DNA of 64,000 bases. Origin: Streptomyces sp. A0958. Lineage in GTDB: Bacteria > Actinomycetota > Actinomycetes > Streptomycetales > Streptomycetaceae. A program made the position numbers and the translations under genes. How positions within the stretch are numbered: the first letter of the stretch is position 1; every line of letters begins with the position of its first letter. The notes under the pieces are model-generated. The model was not told the origin of the DNA and did not search any database. It worked only from the letters and a program-made list of their open reading frames with translations. Positions 28,252 to 37,237 of this stretch are shown here, in pieces. The stretch spans positions 1 through 64,000 of the forward strand of contig NZ_SSBK01000006.1 in assembly GCF_004795035.1 (NCBI RefSeq), in the 5' to 3' direction.

Positions 28252-30198
28252 TCAGTCGCCGAAAACCATCATGGTCTTCGTCTCCAGCTCTTCCTTGTCG
28301 TTGCTCGCGCTGATCCGCCCGCTCGCGATGAACGAACGGCCGTCCCGGTAGACGATCTTCGGGTTGTAGAACGAGCTCTCGATCGACGAGGTGGAGTCCG
28401 GGTGCTGGAGCAGCATCTTCGGGCTGCCGCCGGCCGGGGACAGGGTGGCGATGCCGCCGCCCTTGCTGTAGCCCGCGTCCACGTAGAGCAGGACGTCGCC
28501 GCCCTCCATGCGCAGCGGCTTCATGGTCCGCTCGGCCGGGGCCTTCGCCTTCCACTTCGGCTTGCCGGTGTTCAAGTTGAACGCGACGACCTGGTTGGTG
28601 CGGGCGGAGCCGCTGGTGGCGGCCTGGGTCGCCATGTAGAAGGTGTTGGCGTCGGCCGCGACACCGGTGCAGCCGTCGAGGCGCTGGCCGAAGATGGCGA
28701 AACGGCCCCCGCACTCGGGGGCGAACTTGTCGTCCTTGTCACCGACCAGCTGGGAGCGGAGCGTACCGTTCTCGCGCAGGGCGAGGATGCTCCACTTCTT
28801 GTCGTCGCTGCTGCTGCCCTTGGTGAGCGAGACGATGAGCGGGCTCACCGAGTAGACCTTGTCGACCTCCCAGCCGCGCGCGGGCTTGTAGGTCCACTTG
28901 GGCTTGCCGGTGGTGGGATCGATCTCCTCGATCTCGTGCTGCGGGTTCTCGGGGTCGTCGGTGCGGCAGTTGGTCGCGGCGATGAGCTTGGCGCCGCCGG
29001 CGAAGGCGAACGGCTGGCAGGTGCCGCTCCGCTTGCCGAACAGCTCCTTGCCGTCGCTCACCCGGTAGGCGTTGGAGGCGCCGGTGCGGCCGGCCGTCAC
29101 GGTGTCGCCGCTGATGGCCATGGAGAGGTCCGACATGATGTCGAAGAGCCCGCTCTTCTTGACCTCCTTCTTCCACCCCGCCTTCCCCGTGTTGAGGTCG
29201 ATCAGCTGGAGCGCGGAGCAGTCGGCCTTGTCCGTGGTGCCGTTCTTGACCGCGATGACTATCTTGCCGTCGGAGGTGGTCTGTTCGGGCGCGGAGCAGA
29301 TGTCCGCGGGCAGCTTCAGTGTCCACTTCTGCGTGCCGTCGGCCACCGAGTAGCCGGACACCGCGCGGTACATGCCCTTGACGACGGTGTCGCCGACGAT
29401 CCACGGCCCGTACACGTCGGCGCCGCCGTGCGGCAGGTCGACGTCGTTCTTCTGGAGCCAGAGGACCTTCGCCTCGCCGTCCTTGCGGCCGCTGTTGAGG
29501 TCGTCGTCGCCCTCCCGCCCGGTGCCGTTGCCGTCGCCCTCGTCCACGGAGGGCGAGACGGACGGCTTCTGGACCTCTTCGCTCTTCTTCGCGACGGGCT
29601 TGTCGTCGTCGTCGCCACCCCCGCTCGTCGCGAAGTAGACGCCGCCGCCGATCACCAGGAGCGCGGCGACCGCGGCACCGATGATCGCGGCGGGCTTGCC
29701 CTTGAACGGGCCGCCGCCGCCCGGGCCGGGAGGCACGGGGGCACCGGGGTACTGCTGCGGCGGGAAGCCGTAACCGGGCTGCGGCTGCTGACCGTACGGC
29801 CCCGGCTGCTGCGGCTGACCGTACGGGCCGGGCTGCGGCTGTCCGTAGGGCCCGGGCTGCGGCTGACCGTACGGGCCGGGCTGCTGCGGCTGCTGTCCGT
29901 AGGGCCCGGGCTGCGGCTGACCGTACGGGCCGGGCTGCTGCGGCTGCTGTCCGTAGGGCCCGGGCTGCTGACCGTACGGTCCGGGCTGCTGCGGCTTGTC
30001 GTACGGGCCCGGCTGCTGCGGGTAGCCGTAGCCCGGCTGCGCGGGCGGCGGGGTCGGCGGAGCGGCCGGAACCTGGGGCGGCTGGGCGGGCGGCGGCGTC
30101 TGCGGCGGGCCCTGGGGCGGCTGCGGTATCCCGTGCGGCGGCTCCTGCGGAGCGCCGAAGCCCCCCTGCGGCGGTTGCTGTCCGGGCGGCTGGGTCAT
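28252..30198 (-). CDS. Membrane-anchored PQQ-like beta-propeller protein, copy 2
   Basis: 648 aa, same plan as its neighbours. The cytoplasmic tail (~165 aa) is the longest and most repetitive, with tandem PGPYGQQ/PGPYGQP units (DNA 29775-30013). One transmembrane helix lies near residues 172-192 (AAIIGAAVAALLVIGGGVYF), followed by a charged linker and a propeller with blades like DLNTGKAGWKKEVKK, DPTTGKPKWTYKPARG and NLNTGKPKWKAKAP. It differs from copy 3 most in tail and linker; the phrase AKVLWLQKNDVDLP...VYGPWIVGDTVVKGMY is nearly shared with copy 3 (AKVLWLQKGGVDLPG), so 2 and 3 are the closer pair. The ATG at 30198 follows AAGGGGGA. A 22-bp block upstream is conserved with copy 3. Confidence 0.9.
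   Translation of the reverse strand: MTQPPGQQPPQGGFGAPQEPPHGIPQPPQGPPQTPPPAQPPQVPAAPPTPPPAQPGYGYPQQPGPYDKPQQPGPYGQQPGPYGQQPQQPGPYGQPQPGPYGQQPQQPGPYGQPQPGPYGQPQPGPYGQPQQPGPYGQQPQPGYGFPPQQYPGAPVPPGPGGGGPFKGKPAAIIGAAVAALLVIGGGVYFATSGGGDDDDKPVAKKSEEVQKPSVSPSVDEGDGNGTGREGDDDLNSGRKDGEAKVLWLQKNDVDLPHGGADVYGPWIVGDTVVKGMYRAVSGYSVADGTQKWTLKLPADICSAPEQTTSDGKIVIAVKNGTTDKADCSALQLIDLNTGKAGWKKEVKKSGLFDIMSDLSMAISGDTVTAGRTGASNAYRVSDGKELFGKRSGTCQPFAFAGGAKLIAATNCRTDDPENPQHEIEEIDPTTGKPKWTYKPARGWEVDKVYSVSPLIVSLTKGSSSDDKKWSILALRENGTLRSQLVGDKDDKFAPECGGRFAIFGQRLDGCTGVAADANTFYMATQAATSGSARTNQVVAFNLNTGKPKWKAKAPAERTMKPLRMEGGDVLLYVDAGYSKGGGIATLSPAGGSPKMLLQHPDSTSSIESSFYNPKIVYRDGRSFIASGRISASNDKEELETKTMMVFGD
29775..30013. 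repeat. In-gene tandem repeats coding PGPYGQ units
   Basis: Imperfect repeats of roughly 18-33 bp within the 5' part of propeller copy 2, coding for PGPYGQP/PGPYGQQPQQ. Such repeats are prone to slippage, so tail length may vary between strains. Confidence 0.8.
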
Positions 30199-30348
30199 CA
30201 GCGCGTCCCCCTTCGTGCGGTCCGGTGCCCGTTCCGGACTCCCCCGCGATCCCGCCCGTGCTCCACGGGTCGGTCAAGACCCCGTGGATCACGGCGAAAT
30301 GGAGCGAATCGGGCATGGATTCCGCAGTGTTACGTCAGTCGAGCGGGA

Positions 30349-30370
30349 CTTCTTTGTACCACCCGCCCCA
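30349..30370 (-). promoter_or_regulatory. Conserved upstream block of propeller copy 2
   Basis: On the leftward strand TGGGGCGGGTGGTACAAAG is followed by AAG. The same 22-bp block, with one change, occurs at 32297-32318 upstream of copy 3. It lies 151 bp before the copy 2 start. The TACAAA/TAGAAA part could be a -10; no matching -35 at normal spacing was found. Confidence 0.5.
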
Positions 30371-30446
30371 GGCCCGCTCCCGGTTCGGTCCGCCCCTGTT
30401 CCCAAGGGAGGACCGGGCCGTGATGGAGCCGTGATGCTCCGGTCCG

Positions 30447-32231
30447 TCAGTTCCCGAAGACCACCATGGACCGCGTGTCCACCTCTTCGTCGCCGTTGAT
30501 GCCGCTGAGCCACGTCCGCATCAGAACGGTGCGCCCGCCCACGTACGCGACGCGCGGCCCGACGAAGCCGAGCTCCATCTCGGCGCCCGACGCCGGGTGC
30601 CGCAGCAGCATCTGCGGGGTGCCGCCGGTGGACGGGAGGGAGGCGATGCCGCCGCCCTTCTCCAGGGTCGGGTTGACGTACATCAGCAGCTTGCCGTTCT
30701 CGACGCGCAGCGGGAAGACCGTCTGCCCCTCCGGCGAGTCCGCCGACCAGCGGTACTTGCCGGTCGTCAGGTCGAAGGCGACGATCTTGTTGCTGCGCAC
30801 GGCGTCCGTACCGGCCCCGGTGCCCACGTAGAACGTGTTCGCGTCGGCGGCCACGCCCATGCACTTGTCCAGGTTGTTGCTGGCCGACCTCAGCTTCTCG
30901 TCGCACTGGGGCGCGTAGTCGCCCGGACCGCCGGAGAGCTGGGTGCGGTAGGTGCCGTCGTCGTTGAGCACCAGGATGCCCCACTTGTCCGGCTGCCTCA
31001 GCGAGACGACGAGCGGGCTGACCGAGTAGAACTGCGAGACCGTCCAGTCCTTCTTGAGCTTGTACGTCCACAGGACCTTGCCGGTGGCGGGGTCGATCCG
31101 CTGCACCTGCTGGTCCTTGTAGTCGTACTCGGAGTTCAGACAGCTGGTCGCCGCGATGGCCACGGGCCCGCTGGCGAAGCCGAACGGCTGGCACTTGCCG
31201 GGCTGCTCGCCGAAGAGCCGCTTGCCGTCACTGACCCGGAACCCCTCGGACCTGCTGTCGCGGCCGACGGTCACGGTGCCGCCGTTGATCGACATCGCGA
31301 GGTCGGACAGCTCGTCCCAGACGCCCTTGCGCACGTACGTCTTGCGCCAGCCAGCCTTGCCGGTCCTGAGGTCGATCATCTGCAACGTGTCGCAGGCGGC
31401 GTCGGTCTTGGTGTCGTGCTTGATCCCCAGGACGATCTTGCCGTCGTCGGTGGGCAGCGAGGGCGCCGCGCACATCTGGGCGGGGAGCCGGAAGCTCCAC
31501 TGGAGGGTGCCGTCGGAGACCGAGTAGCCCGAGACCGTGTAGAACATCGCCTTCACGACGGTGTCCCCGGCGAACCAGGGGCCGTACACCTGCGAACCCC
31601 TGCCCGGCAGGTCGACGCCGCCCTTCTGGAGCCAGAGGACCTTCGCCTCACCGGACTTGGCGCCGGCGTTGATGGTGCGCGTCTCCTCCTCGGGGCTGAC
31701 CACCGGCTTCCCCCTCGCCTTGCCCTTGGTCGGCGACGGCGAGACGGTGGGCGAGCCGGAGTGGGTCGGGCCCGCCACGGGCTTCTTGTCGTCGCCGTCC
31801 CCGCCGACGGCGAACCATATTCCGGCGCCGGCCACGAGCGCCACGGCGAGCACGGCACCGACGATCTTCGCGGCCCCGCTCCGGAACCAACTGCCCCCGC
31901 CCCGCGGCCCGCCCGGCGGCGGCGCGCCGTACTGCTGGGTCGGCATCCGGTGCGGGGGAAGCTGCCCGGAGGCCGGCTGCGGGTAGCCGTAGCCCTGGGG
32001 CGGGTAGCCGTAGCCGGGCTGTGGCCGCGGGGGCTGCTGTCCGTACGGGCCTGGCTGGGGCTGGGCCGGGGGCTGTCCGTACGGGCCTGGCTGGGTGGGT
32101 GCGTCGTACGGTCCGGCCGGCTGCGGGTAGGGGCCGGACGAACCGGCCCCGTCCCCCGTACCGGTCTGCGGGTCGTACGGTGCTCCGAACCCGCCCTGCG
32201 GCGGCGGCTGCTGTCCGGGCGGCTGGCTCAT
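30447..32231 (-). CDS. Membrane-anchored PQQ-like beta-propeller protein, copy 3
   Basis: 594 aa. The Pro/Gln/Tyr-rich tail (~110 aa) has PGPYGQP and GYGYPPQGYGYP units. A transmembrane helix lies near residues 118-140 (AAKIVGAVLAVALVAGAGIW), then the linker, then a propeller with blades DLRTGKAGWRKTYVRKGVW, DPATGKVLWTYKLKKDW and DLTTGKYRWSADSPEG. The ATG at 32231 (MSQPPGQQPPPQGGFGAPYD) follows AGGGGGA; the longer frame contains the conserved promoter-like block. It is probably the first-transcribed of the three leftward paralogues, each with its own upstream region. Family function is unknown; the layout resembles the sensor halves of receptor kinases but without the kinase. Confidence 0.9.
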   Translation of the reverse strand: MSQPPGQQPPPQGGFGAPYDPQTGTGDGAGSSGPYPQPAGPYDAPTQPGPYGQPPAQPQPGPYGQQPPRPQPGYGYPPQGYGYPQPASGQLPPHRMPTQQYGAPPPGGPRGGGSWFRSGAAKIVGAVLAVALVAGAGIWFAVGGDGDDKKPVAGPTHSGSPTVSPSPTKGKARGKPVVSPEEETRTINAGAKSGEAKVLWLQKGGVDLPGRGSQVYGPWFAGDTVVKAMFYTVSGYSVSDGTLQWSFRLPAQMCAAPSLPTDDGKIVLGIKHDTKTDAACDTLQMIDLRTGKAGWRKTYVRKGVWDELSDLAMSINGGTVTVGRDSRSEGFRVSDGKRLFGEQPGKCQPFGFASGPVAIAATSCLNSEYDYKDQQVQRIDPATGKVLWTYKLKKDWTVSQFYSVSPLVVSLRQPDKWGILVLNDDGTYRTQLSGGPGDYAPQCDEKLRSASNNLDKCMGVAADANTFYVGTGAGTDAVRSNKIVAFDLTTGKYRWSADSPEGQTVFPLRVENGKLLMYVNPTLEKGGGIASLPSTGGTPQMLLRHPASGAEMELGFVGPRVAYVGGRTVLMRTWLSGINGDEEVDTRSMVVFGN

Positions 32232-32296
32232 CGGCCCGTCCCCCTGTTCCGTTGTCACCTGTGAAGTGGCACGGTCATACACCGCACCGGGCAAGG

Positions 32297-32318
32297 CTTC
32301 TTTCTACCACCCGCCCCA
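32297..32318 (-). promoter_or_regulatory. Conserved upstream block of propeller copy 3
   Basis: Matches 30349-30370 at 21 of 22 positions and lies 66 bp before the copy 3 start. Conservation in otherwise diverged spacers suggests a shared promoter or operator. Confidence 0.5.
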
Positions 32319-32375
32319 CAAGCCCCAGCAGTCACACCCGTCGCAGCACAGTTGCGACGGCGAATGGTTCAGCGG

Positions 32376-34193
32376 TCAGGCGTCCTCGGCCAGTTCGAGC
32401 CAGCGCATCTCCAACACATCGCGCTCGGCGACCAGTTCGCGCAGTTCGACGTCGAGCTTCGCGACCTTCTCGAAGTCGGTGGCGTGCTCGGCGATCTGGG
32501 CGTGCAGGGTCGTCTCGCGGGTCGACATCTTGTCGAGCTGCCGCTCGACCTTCTGCAACTCCTTCTTGGCCGCGCGGGCCGCCTGCGCGGAGACCGCGGA
32601 CGCCGGGGCCGCCGCCTGCGCACCGGCCGAGGGAGCCGCGGCCGGAACCGCCGTCTCGGCCTGACGCTGCCTGCGCTCCAGGTACTCGTCGATGCCGCGC
32701 GGCAGCATCCGCAGCGACTTGTCCCCGAGCAGGGCCATCACCCGGTCCGTGGTGCGCTCGATGAAGAACCGGTCGTGGGAGATCACGATCATGGAGCCCG
32801 GCCAGCCGTCGAGCAGATCCTCCAGCTGGGTCAGGGTCTCGATGTCCAGGTCGTTCGTGGGCTCGTCCAGGAACAGGACATTGGGCTCGTCCATCAGCAG
32901 GCGCAGGATCTGGAGCCGGCGCCGCTCACCACCGGAGAGGTCACCGACCGGCGTCCACTGCTTCTCCTTGGTGAAGCCGAACTTCTCGCAGAGCTGCCCG
33001 GCGGTCATCTCCCGCCCCTTGCCGAGGTCGACCCGGTCGCGGACCTGCTGGACCGCCTCCAGCACCCGCAGGTTCGGGTTCAGCTCGTGGACCTCCTGGG
33101 AGAGGTAGGCGAGCCTGACGGTCTTGCCGACGACGATCTTCCCGGCGGCGGGCTGCTCGTCGCCCTGGGTACGGGCCGCCTCCGCGAGCGCCCGCAGCAG
33201 CGAGGTCTTGCCCGCGCCGTTGACCCCGACCAGGCCGATCCGGTCGCCGGGGCCGAGCTGCCAGGTGAGGTGGGTGAGCAGGGTCTTGGGGCCCGCCTGG
33301 ACGGTCACGTCCTCCAGCTCGAAGACCGTCTTGCCGAGCCGGGCGTTGGCGAACTTCATCAGCTCGCTGGTGTCGCGCGGCGGCGGCACGTCGGCGATCA
33401 GCTCGTTGGCCGCCTCGATGCGGTAGCGCGGCTTGGAGGTGCGGGCGGGGGCGCCGCGCCGCAGCCAGGCCAGCTCCTTGCGCATCAGGTTCTGCCGCTT
33501 GGTCTCCTCGGTCGCGGCGATCCGCTCCCGTTCGGCGCGGGCGAACACGTAGTCGCTGTAGCCGCCCTCGTACTCGTGGACCGTGCCCCGCTGGACGTCC
33601 CACATGCGGGTGCAGACCTGGTCCAGGAACCAGCGGTCGTGCGTGACGCAGACCAGCGCCGAGCGGCGGGCCCGCAGATGGCCGGCGAGCCAGGAGATGC
33701 CCTCGACGTCCAGGTGGTTGGTCGGCTCGTCGAGGACGATCAGGTCCTGCTCGGCGATCAGGAGCTTGGCCAGGGCGATCCGGCGGCGCTCACCGCCGGA
33801 GAGCGGGGCGATGACGGTGTCCAGGCCGTTCTCGAAGCCGGGCAGGTCGAGCCCGCCGAAGAGGCCGGTGAGCACGTCACGGATCTTGGCGCTGCCCGCC
33901 CACTCGTGGTCGGCGAGATCCCCGATGACCTCCTGGCGGACCGTGGCCTGCGGGTCGAGGGAGTCGTGCTGGGTCAGCACGCCCAGGCGCAGTCCGCCGC
34001 TGTGGGTGACACGGCCGGTGTCCGCCTCCTCCAGCCGGGCCAGCATCCGGATCAGGGTCGTCTTGCCGTCGCCGTTGCGGCCGACGACACCGATCCGGTC
34101 GCCCTCGGAGACGCCGAGGGACACACCGTCGAGCAGGGCACGCGTGCCGTACACCTTGCTGACCTGCTCGACATTGACGAGGTTGACGGCCAC
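32376..34193 (-). CDS. ABC-F family ATPase (Uup/EttA-type translation factor or resistance protein)
   Basis: 605 aa, soluble, two ABC cassettes in one chain and no membrane segment. Cassette 1: Walker A GRNGDGKTTL, signature LSGGERRRIALAKLL, Walker B LIVLDEPTNHLD. Cassette 2: Walker A GVNGAGKTSLL, signature LSGGERRRLQILRLL, Walker B VLFLDEPTNDLD. The linker is Arg/Lys-rich (ATEETKRQNLMRKELAWLRR). The C-terminal ~90 residues are a coiled coil (KKELQKVERQLDKMSTRETT...), as in Uup. ABC-F proteins bind the ribosomal E site and relieve stalling or displace antibiotics. The GTG at 34193 (MAVNLVNVEQVSKVYG) follows TGGAG. It is monocistronic by position. Confidence 0.93.
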   Translation of the reverse strand: MAVNLVNVEQVSKVYGTRALLDGVSLGVSEGDRIGVVGRNGDGKTTLIRMLARLEEADTGRVTHSGGLRLGVLTQHDSLDPQATVRQEVIGDLADHEWAGSAKIRDVLTGLFGGLDLPGFENGLDTVIAPLSGGERRRIALAKLLIAEQDLIVLDEPTNHLDVEGISWLAGHLRARRSALVCVTHDRWFLDQVCTRMWDVQRGTVHEYEGGYSDYVFARAERERIAATEETKRQNLMRKELAWLRRGAPARTSKPRYRIEAANELIADVPPPRDTSELMKFANARLGKTVFELEDVTVQAGPKTLLTHLTWQLGPGDRIGLVGVNGAGKTSLLRALAEAARTQGDEQPAAGKIVVGKTVRLAYLSQEVHELNPNLRVLEAVQQVRDRVDLGKGREMTAGQLCEKFGFTKEKQWTPVGDLSGGERRRLQILRLLMDEPNVLFLDEPTNDLDIETLTQLEDLLDGWPGSMIVISHDRFFIERTTDRVMALLGDKSLRMLPRGIDEYLERRQRQAETAVPAAAPSAGAQAAAPASAVSAQAARAAKKELQKVERQLDKMSTRETTLHAQIAEHATDFEKVAKLDVELRELVAERDVLEMRWLELAEDA

Positions 34194-34310
34194 GAACGCT
34201 CCAGCATTGAGGAAAACTCCGACCTTCAGCGTAGTCGCCGCCGCGCGGACCTCGGTACGAGCGCCCGCCCGGCCCGGTGTACGTTGCGCGCAAACGATCA
34301 AGGGGTGGGG

Positions 34311-34952
34311 ATGTTCATGACGCGTCGTACCGTTCGCGGGCTGGTGCCCGCACTGCTGGCCGCGGCCGCGCTGACCGGCTGCTCGTCCGAGCCGGACACC
34401 GACGGCGGAGCGAAGGCGGAGAAGTCCGCCGGGGCGCCGGCCGCGAAGACCGCGGCCGAGGGCGCCACGGTCGGGGCCTCCGGTTCCGGCTGCGAGCTGC
34501 CGGTGACGTTCGAGCTGGCGAAGGACTGGAAGCCGGCAGCCGTCTTGCCGGTCGCCCCGGACTCGGAGCTGGGCGACTTGGCCACGCAGGGCCCGGTCAC
34601 CATGGTCTGCGAGATCGACGCCAAGCCGGCCGGGCACATCGGGTTCCTGCGGGTGTGGCAGGGGAAGAGCAAGGACGCCTCGCCGCGCGAGACGCTGGAG
34701 GGCTTCGTCAAGGACGAAGAGAACACGTCCAAGGTCACGTACACACAGGTCACGACAGGCAAGCAGGCCATGACCGAAGTGACCTACACGTTCCACAGCG
34801 TGCTCATGGAGGGTCCGCGCCTCACCCACGCCTTCGCCCTTTCGGCGCCCGAGGGCCCGGTCGTGGTCCACCTGGGCGGCCTGGACTCGGCCGAGCACGA
34901 GGGCATGCTGCCGGCGTACGAACTGGCGAAGCGGACGGTGCGGGTGGGCTGA
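34311..34952 (+). CDS. Putative secreted lipoprotein
   Basis: 213 aa. The signal peptide MFMTRRTVRGLVPALLAAAA is followed by lipobox L-T-G-C with Cys24 as the lipidation site. A short disordered Ala/Lys linker leads to a ~160-residue domain not recognised as a catalytic family (CELPVTFELAKDWKPAAV..., VTMVCEIDAKPAGHIGFLRVW, TYTFHSVLMEGPRLTHAF), resembling small actinobacterial lipoproteins of the LpqN/LpqT kind. The ATG at 34311 has AAGGGG upstream; a second ATG lies 6 nt later. It is divergent from the ABC-F gene and convergent with ispE (4-bp gap). Confidence 0.8.
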   Translation: MFMTRRTVRGLVPALLAAAALTGCSSEPDTDGGAKAEKSAGAPAAKTAAEGATVGASGSGCELPVTFELAKDWKPAAVLPVAPDSELGDLATQGPVTMVCEIDAKPAGHIGFLRVWQGKSKDASPRETLEGFVKDEENTSKVTYTQVTTGKQAMTEVTYTFHSVLMEGPRLTHAFALSAPEGPVVVHLGGLDSAEHEGMLPAYELAKRTVRVG

Positions 34953-34956
34953 CCGC

Positions 34957-35850
34957 CTACAGGACCGTCGCGCCCGGTGCCGGGGAGGCCGCCGGGCGGG
35001 CGGTGCGGCAGGTGCCCGACGCGGCCAGCGCGGCGGCGACCTCGCGGGCCGTCGCCGCGTCCTCCGTGAGGAACGCGGTCGTCGGCCCCGAGCCGGAGAC
35101 CAGCGCGGCCAGGGCACCCGCCTCGGTGCCCGCCGCCAGGGTGTCCGCCAGCGACGGGCGCAGCGACAGGGCGGGGCCCTGGAGGTCGTTGCTCAGCGCA
35201 CCGGCCAGGGCCTTCGCGTCACCCGTCCGCAGCGCGTCCAGGAGCGCGTCCGACGCGACGGGCTCGGGAACCCGCGTCCCTGCCGTCAGCCGGTCGAACT
35301 CGCGGTAGACCGCCGGCGTGGACAGCCCGCCGTCGGCGACCGCGAACACCCAGTGGAACGCGCCGCCGACCTCGACCGGGGTCAGCCGCTCCCCACGCCC
35401 GGTGCCGAGCGCCGCGCCGCCGGTCAGGCTGAACGGCACGTCGCTGCCCAGCTCGGCGCAGATCCCGAGCAGCTCCTCGCGGCTCGCGCCCGTCGACCAC
35501 AGCGCGTCGCAGGCCAGCAGGGCACCGGCCCCGTCCGCGCTGCCGCCCGCCATGCCGCCCGCGACGGGGATGTCCTTGTCGATGTGGATGTGCACGTCCG
35601 GCGCGATGCCGTACCGCGCGGCCAGGGCGGTCGCGGCCCGTGCCGCGAGGTTGGACGCGTCCAGCGGAACCTGCCCCGCGTCCGGCCCCGCGCAGGTGAT
35701 CCGCAGCGTTTCGGCGGGCACCACGGTGACCTCGTCGTACAGACCGACGGCGAGGAAGACGTTCGCCAGGTCGTGGAAGCCGTCGGGGCGCGCGGCACCG
35801 ACCGCGAGCTGGACGTTGACCTTGGCGGGGACCCGTACGGTGACACTCAC
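34957..35850 (-). CDS. ispE: 4-diphosphocytidyl-2-C-methyl-D-erythritol kinase
   Basis: 297 aa GHMP kinase of the MEP isoprenoid pathway; phosphorylates CDP-ME. N-terminal [27 protein letters not shown] loop [20 protein letters not shown], and the C-terminal GHMP motif [13 protein letters not shown]. The substrate-site Lys and Asp are in place. The GTG at 35850 overlaps the rsmA stop by 4 bp (GTGA), so it is coupled to rsmA, the standard actinobacterial order rsmA-ispE. Confidence 0.96.
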   Translation of the reverse strand: MSVTVRVPAKVNVQLAVGAARPDGFHDLANVFLAVGLYDEVTVVPAETLRITCAGPDAGQVPLDASNLAARAATALAARYGIAPDVHIHIDKDIPVAGGMAGGSADGAGALLACDALWSTGASREELLGICAELGSDVPFSLTGGAALGTGRGERLTPVEVGGAFHWVFAVADGGLSTPAVYREFDRLTAGTRVPEPVASDALLDALRTGDAKALAGALSNDLQGPALSLRPSLADTLAAGTEAGALAALVSGSGPTTAFLTEDAATAREVAAALAASGTCRTARPAASPAPGATVL

Positions 35851-36734
35851 TCGGCGCTCCCGGGCGTGTTCTGGGCGGGCTTGTTCTCGGCGACGGCGGC
35901 GAACTCCTCGACCGTCAGGGACTCTCCGCGCGCCTGCGGCGAGACGCCCGCCGCGAGCAGGGCGGCCTCGGCGGCCGGTGCGGAGCCGGCCCAGCCGGCC
36001 AGGGCCGCGCGCAGCGTCTTGCGGCGCTGCGCGAACGCCGCGTCCACGACCGCGAAGACCTCTTGCTTGCTCGCCGTCGTCGCCACGGGTTCGGTGCGGC
36101 GGACCAGCGAGACGAGCCCGGAGTCGACGTTCGGCGCCGGCCAGAACACCTTGCGGCCGATGGACCCGGCGCGCTTGACGTCCGTGTACCAGCTGGCCTT
36201 CACCGACGGCACCCCGTACACCTTGTTGCCCGGCCGGGCGGCCAGCCGGTCCGCGACCTCGGCCTGCACCATGACGAGGGTCCGCTCGATGCTCGGGAAG
36301 CGGTCCAGCACGGTGAGCAGGACGGGCACGGCGACGTTGTACGGGAGGTTGGCGACGAGCGCGGTCGGCGGCGGGCCCGGCAGTTCCCGTACGAGCATCG
36401 CGTCGGAGTGCACCAGCGCGAACCGGTCGGCGCGGTCCGGCATCCGGGCGGCGACGGTGGCGGGCAGGGCGGCGGCCAGCACGTCGTCGATCTCGACGGC
36501 GACGACCCGGTCGGCCGCCTCCAGCAGCGCCAGCGTCAGCGAGCCGAGCCCCGGCCCGACCTCGACCACCACGTCGTCCGGCCGCACCCCCGCCGTCCGC
36601 ACGATCCGGCGGACCGTGTTGGCGTCGATGACGAAGTTCTGGCCGCGCTGCTTCGTGGGACGTACGCCCAGGGTCGCGGCCAGCTCGCGGATGTCTGCGG
36701 GGCCCAGGAGGGCGTCGGGCTCTGTGGTGCTCAC
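35847..36734 (-). CDS. rsmA: 16S rRNA (adenine1518-N6/adenine1519-N6)-dimethyltransferase
   Basis: 295 aa KsgA-type enzyme that dimethylates two adenosines in helix 45 of 16S rRNA during 30S maturation. Motifs: [19 protein letters not shown]-binding [33 protein letters not shown] (the NLPY catalytic motif) and [11 protein letters not shown]. The GTG at 36734 starts [17 protein letters not shown]. It lies upstream of ispE with 4-bp overlap. In most actinobacteria rpfB sits between tatD and rsmA; here a repeat element occupies that gap. Confidence 0.96.
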   Translation of the reverse strand: MSTTEPDALLGPADIRELAATLGVRPTKQRGQNFVIDANTVRRIVRTAGVRPDDVVVEVGPGLGSLTLALLEAADRVVAVEIDDVLAAALPATVAARMPDRADRFALVHSDAMLVRELPGPPPTALVANLPYNVAVPVLLTVLDRFPSIERTLVMVQAEVADRLAARPGNKVYGVPSVKASWYTDVKRAGSIGRKVFWPAPNVDSGLVSLVRRTEPVATTASKQEVFAVVDAAFAQRRKTLRAALAGWAGSAPAAEAALLAAGVSPQARGESLTVEEFAAVAENKPAQNTPGSAE

Positions 36735-36800
36735 GTACTCAGCGTACGGCCCTTGGGGCGGGGGGCCTGCCGTTGCTTGCCCCGTCCCGGGGCGGAGGGT

Positions 36801-37212
36801 TCCGTCCTCAATCGCCGGACGGGCTCAAAGGCGCGCCCCGGCCTGTGGGTGGGGTCCGGGGGCCCTCCGGGGCGTCTCCTCGGACGACGAACGTTCGGCG
36901 GGTACGCAGTGGCATCCGGGTATCCGTTCGTCGTCCTGCGGGGACTCCCCTGCACGCCCCCGAACCACCCGTCGCGCGTCTGCGACAGACGTACCACCGG
37001 CGTAACACACGCGAGCGAGACCGGGTGGGGGCGTGCAGGGCAGTCCCCGCAGAAAATGGCGTACGACCCGGGTCCTCCACGCACCCGGGTGAACACGCCG
37101 TTTTTGAGGAGTCTGCCCGGAGGGCCCCCACCCCCACCCACCGGACAGGAGGCGACCCGCACCCCGCGGAGCGACCCGCACAAACCCAGCCCGTCCGGCG
37201 CTTGAGGACGGA
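36801..37212. repeat. 412-bp inverted-repeat element with REP-like ends between rsmA and tatD
   Basis: The ends are 25-bp inverted copies (36801-36825 and 37188-37212, one mismatch) of the unit also found at 3836. Inside, 36936-36961 and 37027-37052 are inverted 26-mers with one mismatch. A further matching pair (GGGGGCCCTCCGGG plus flanks, around 36846-36884 and 37104-37140) makes most of each ~200-bp arm imperfectly palindromic. The loop is 65 nt. It carries no credible gene: overlapping frames have poor codon structure. Confidence 0.85.
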
Positions 37213-37237
37213 ACCCCGCACCCCGGAAAGGGGGAAC

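Noticed and set aside
25924..30423. 1499-codon rightward open frame
   Set aside because: It is antisense to the orphan regulator and propeller genes; long frames on the wrong strand are expected at this G+C, and the antisense products have clear domains and ribosome-binding sites.
30411..30445. Terminator hairpin after propeller copy 3
   Set aside because: GGACCGG pairs with CCGGTCC but the loop is 21 nt; the inner repeat GCCGTGATG is direct, not inverted.
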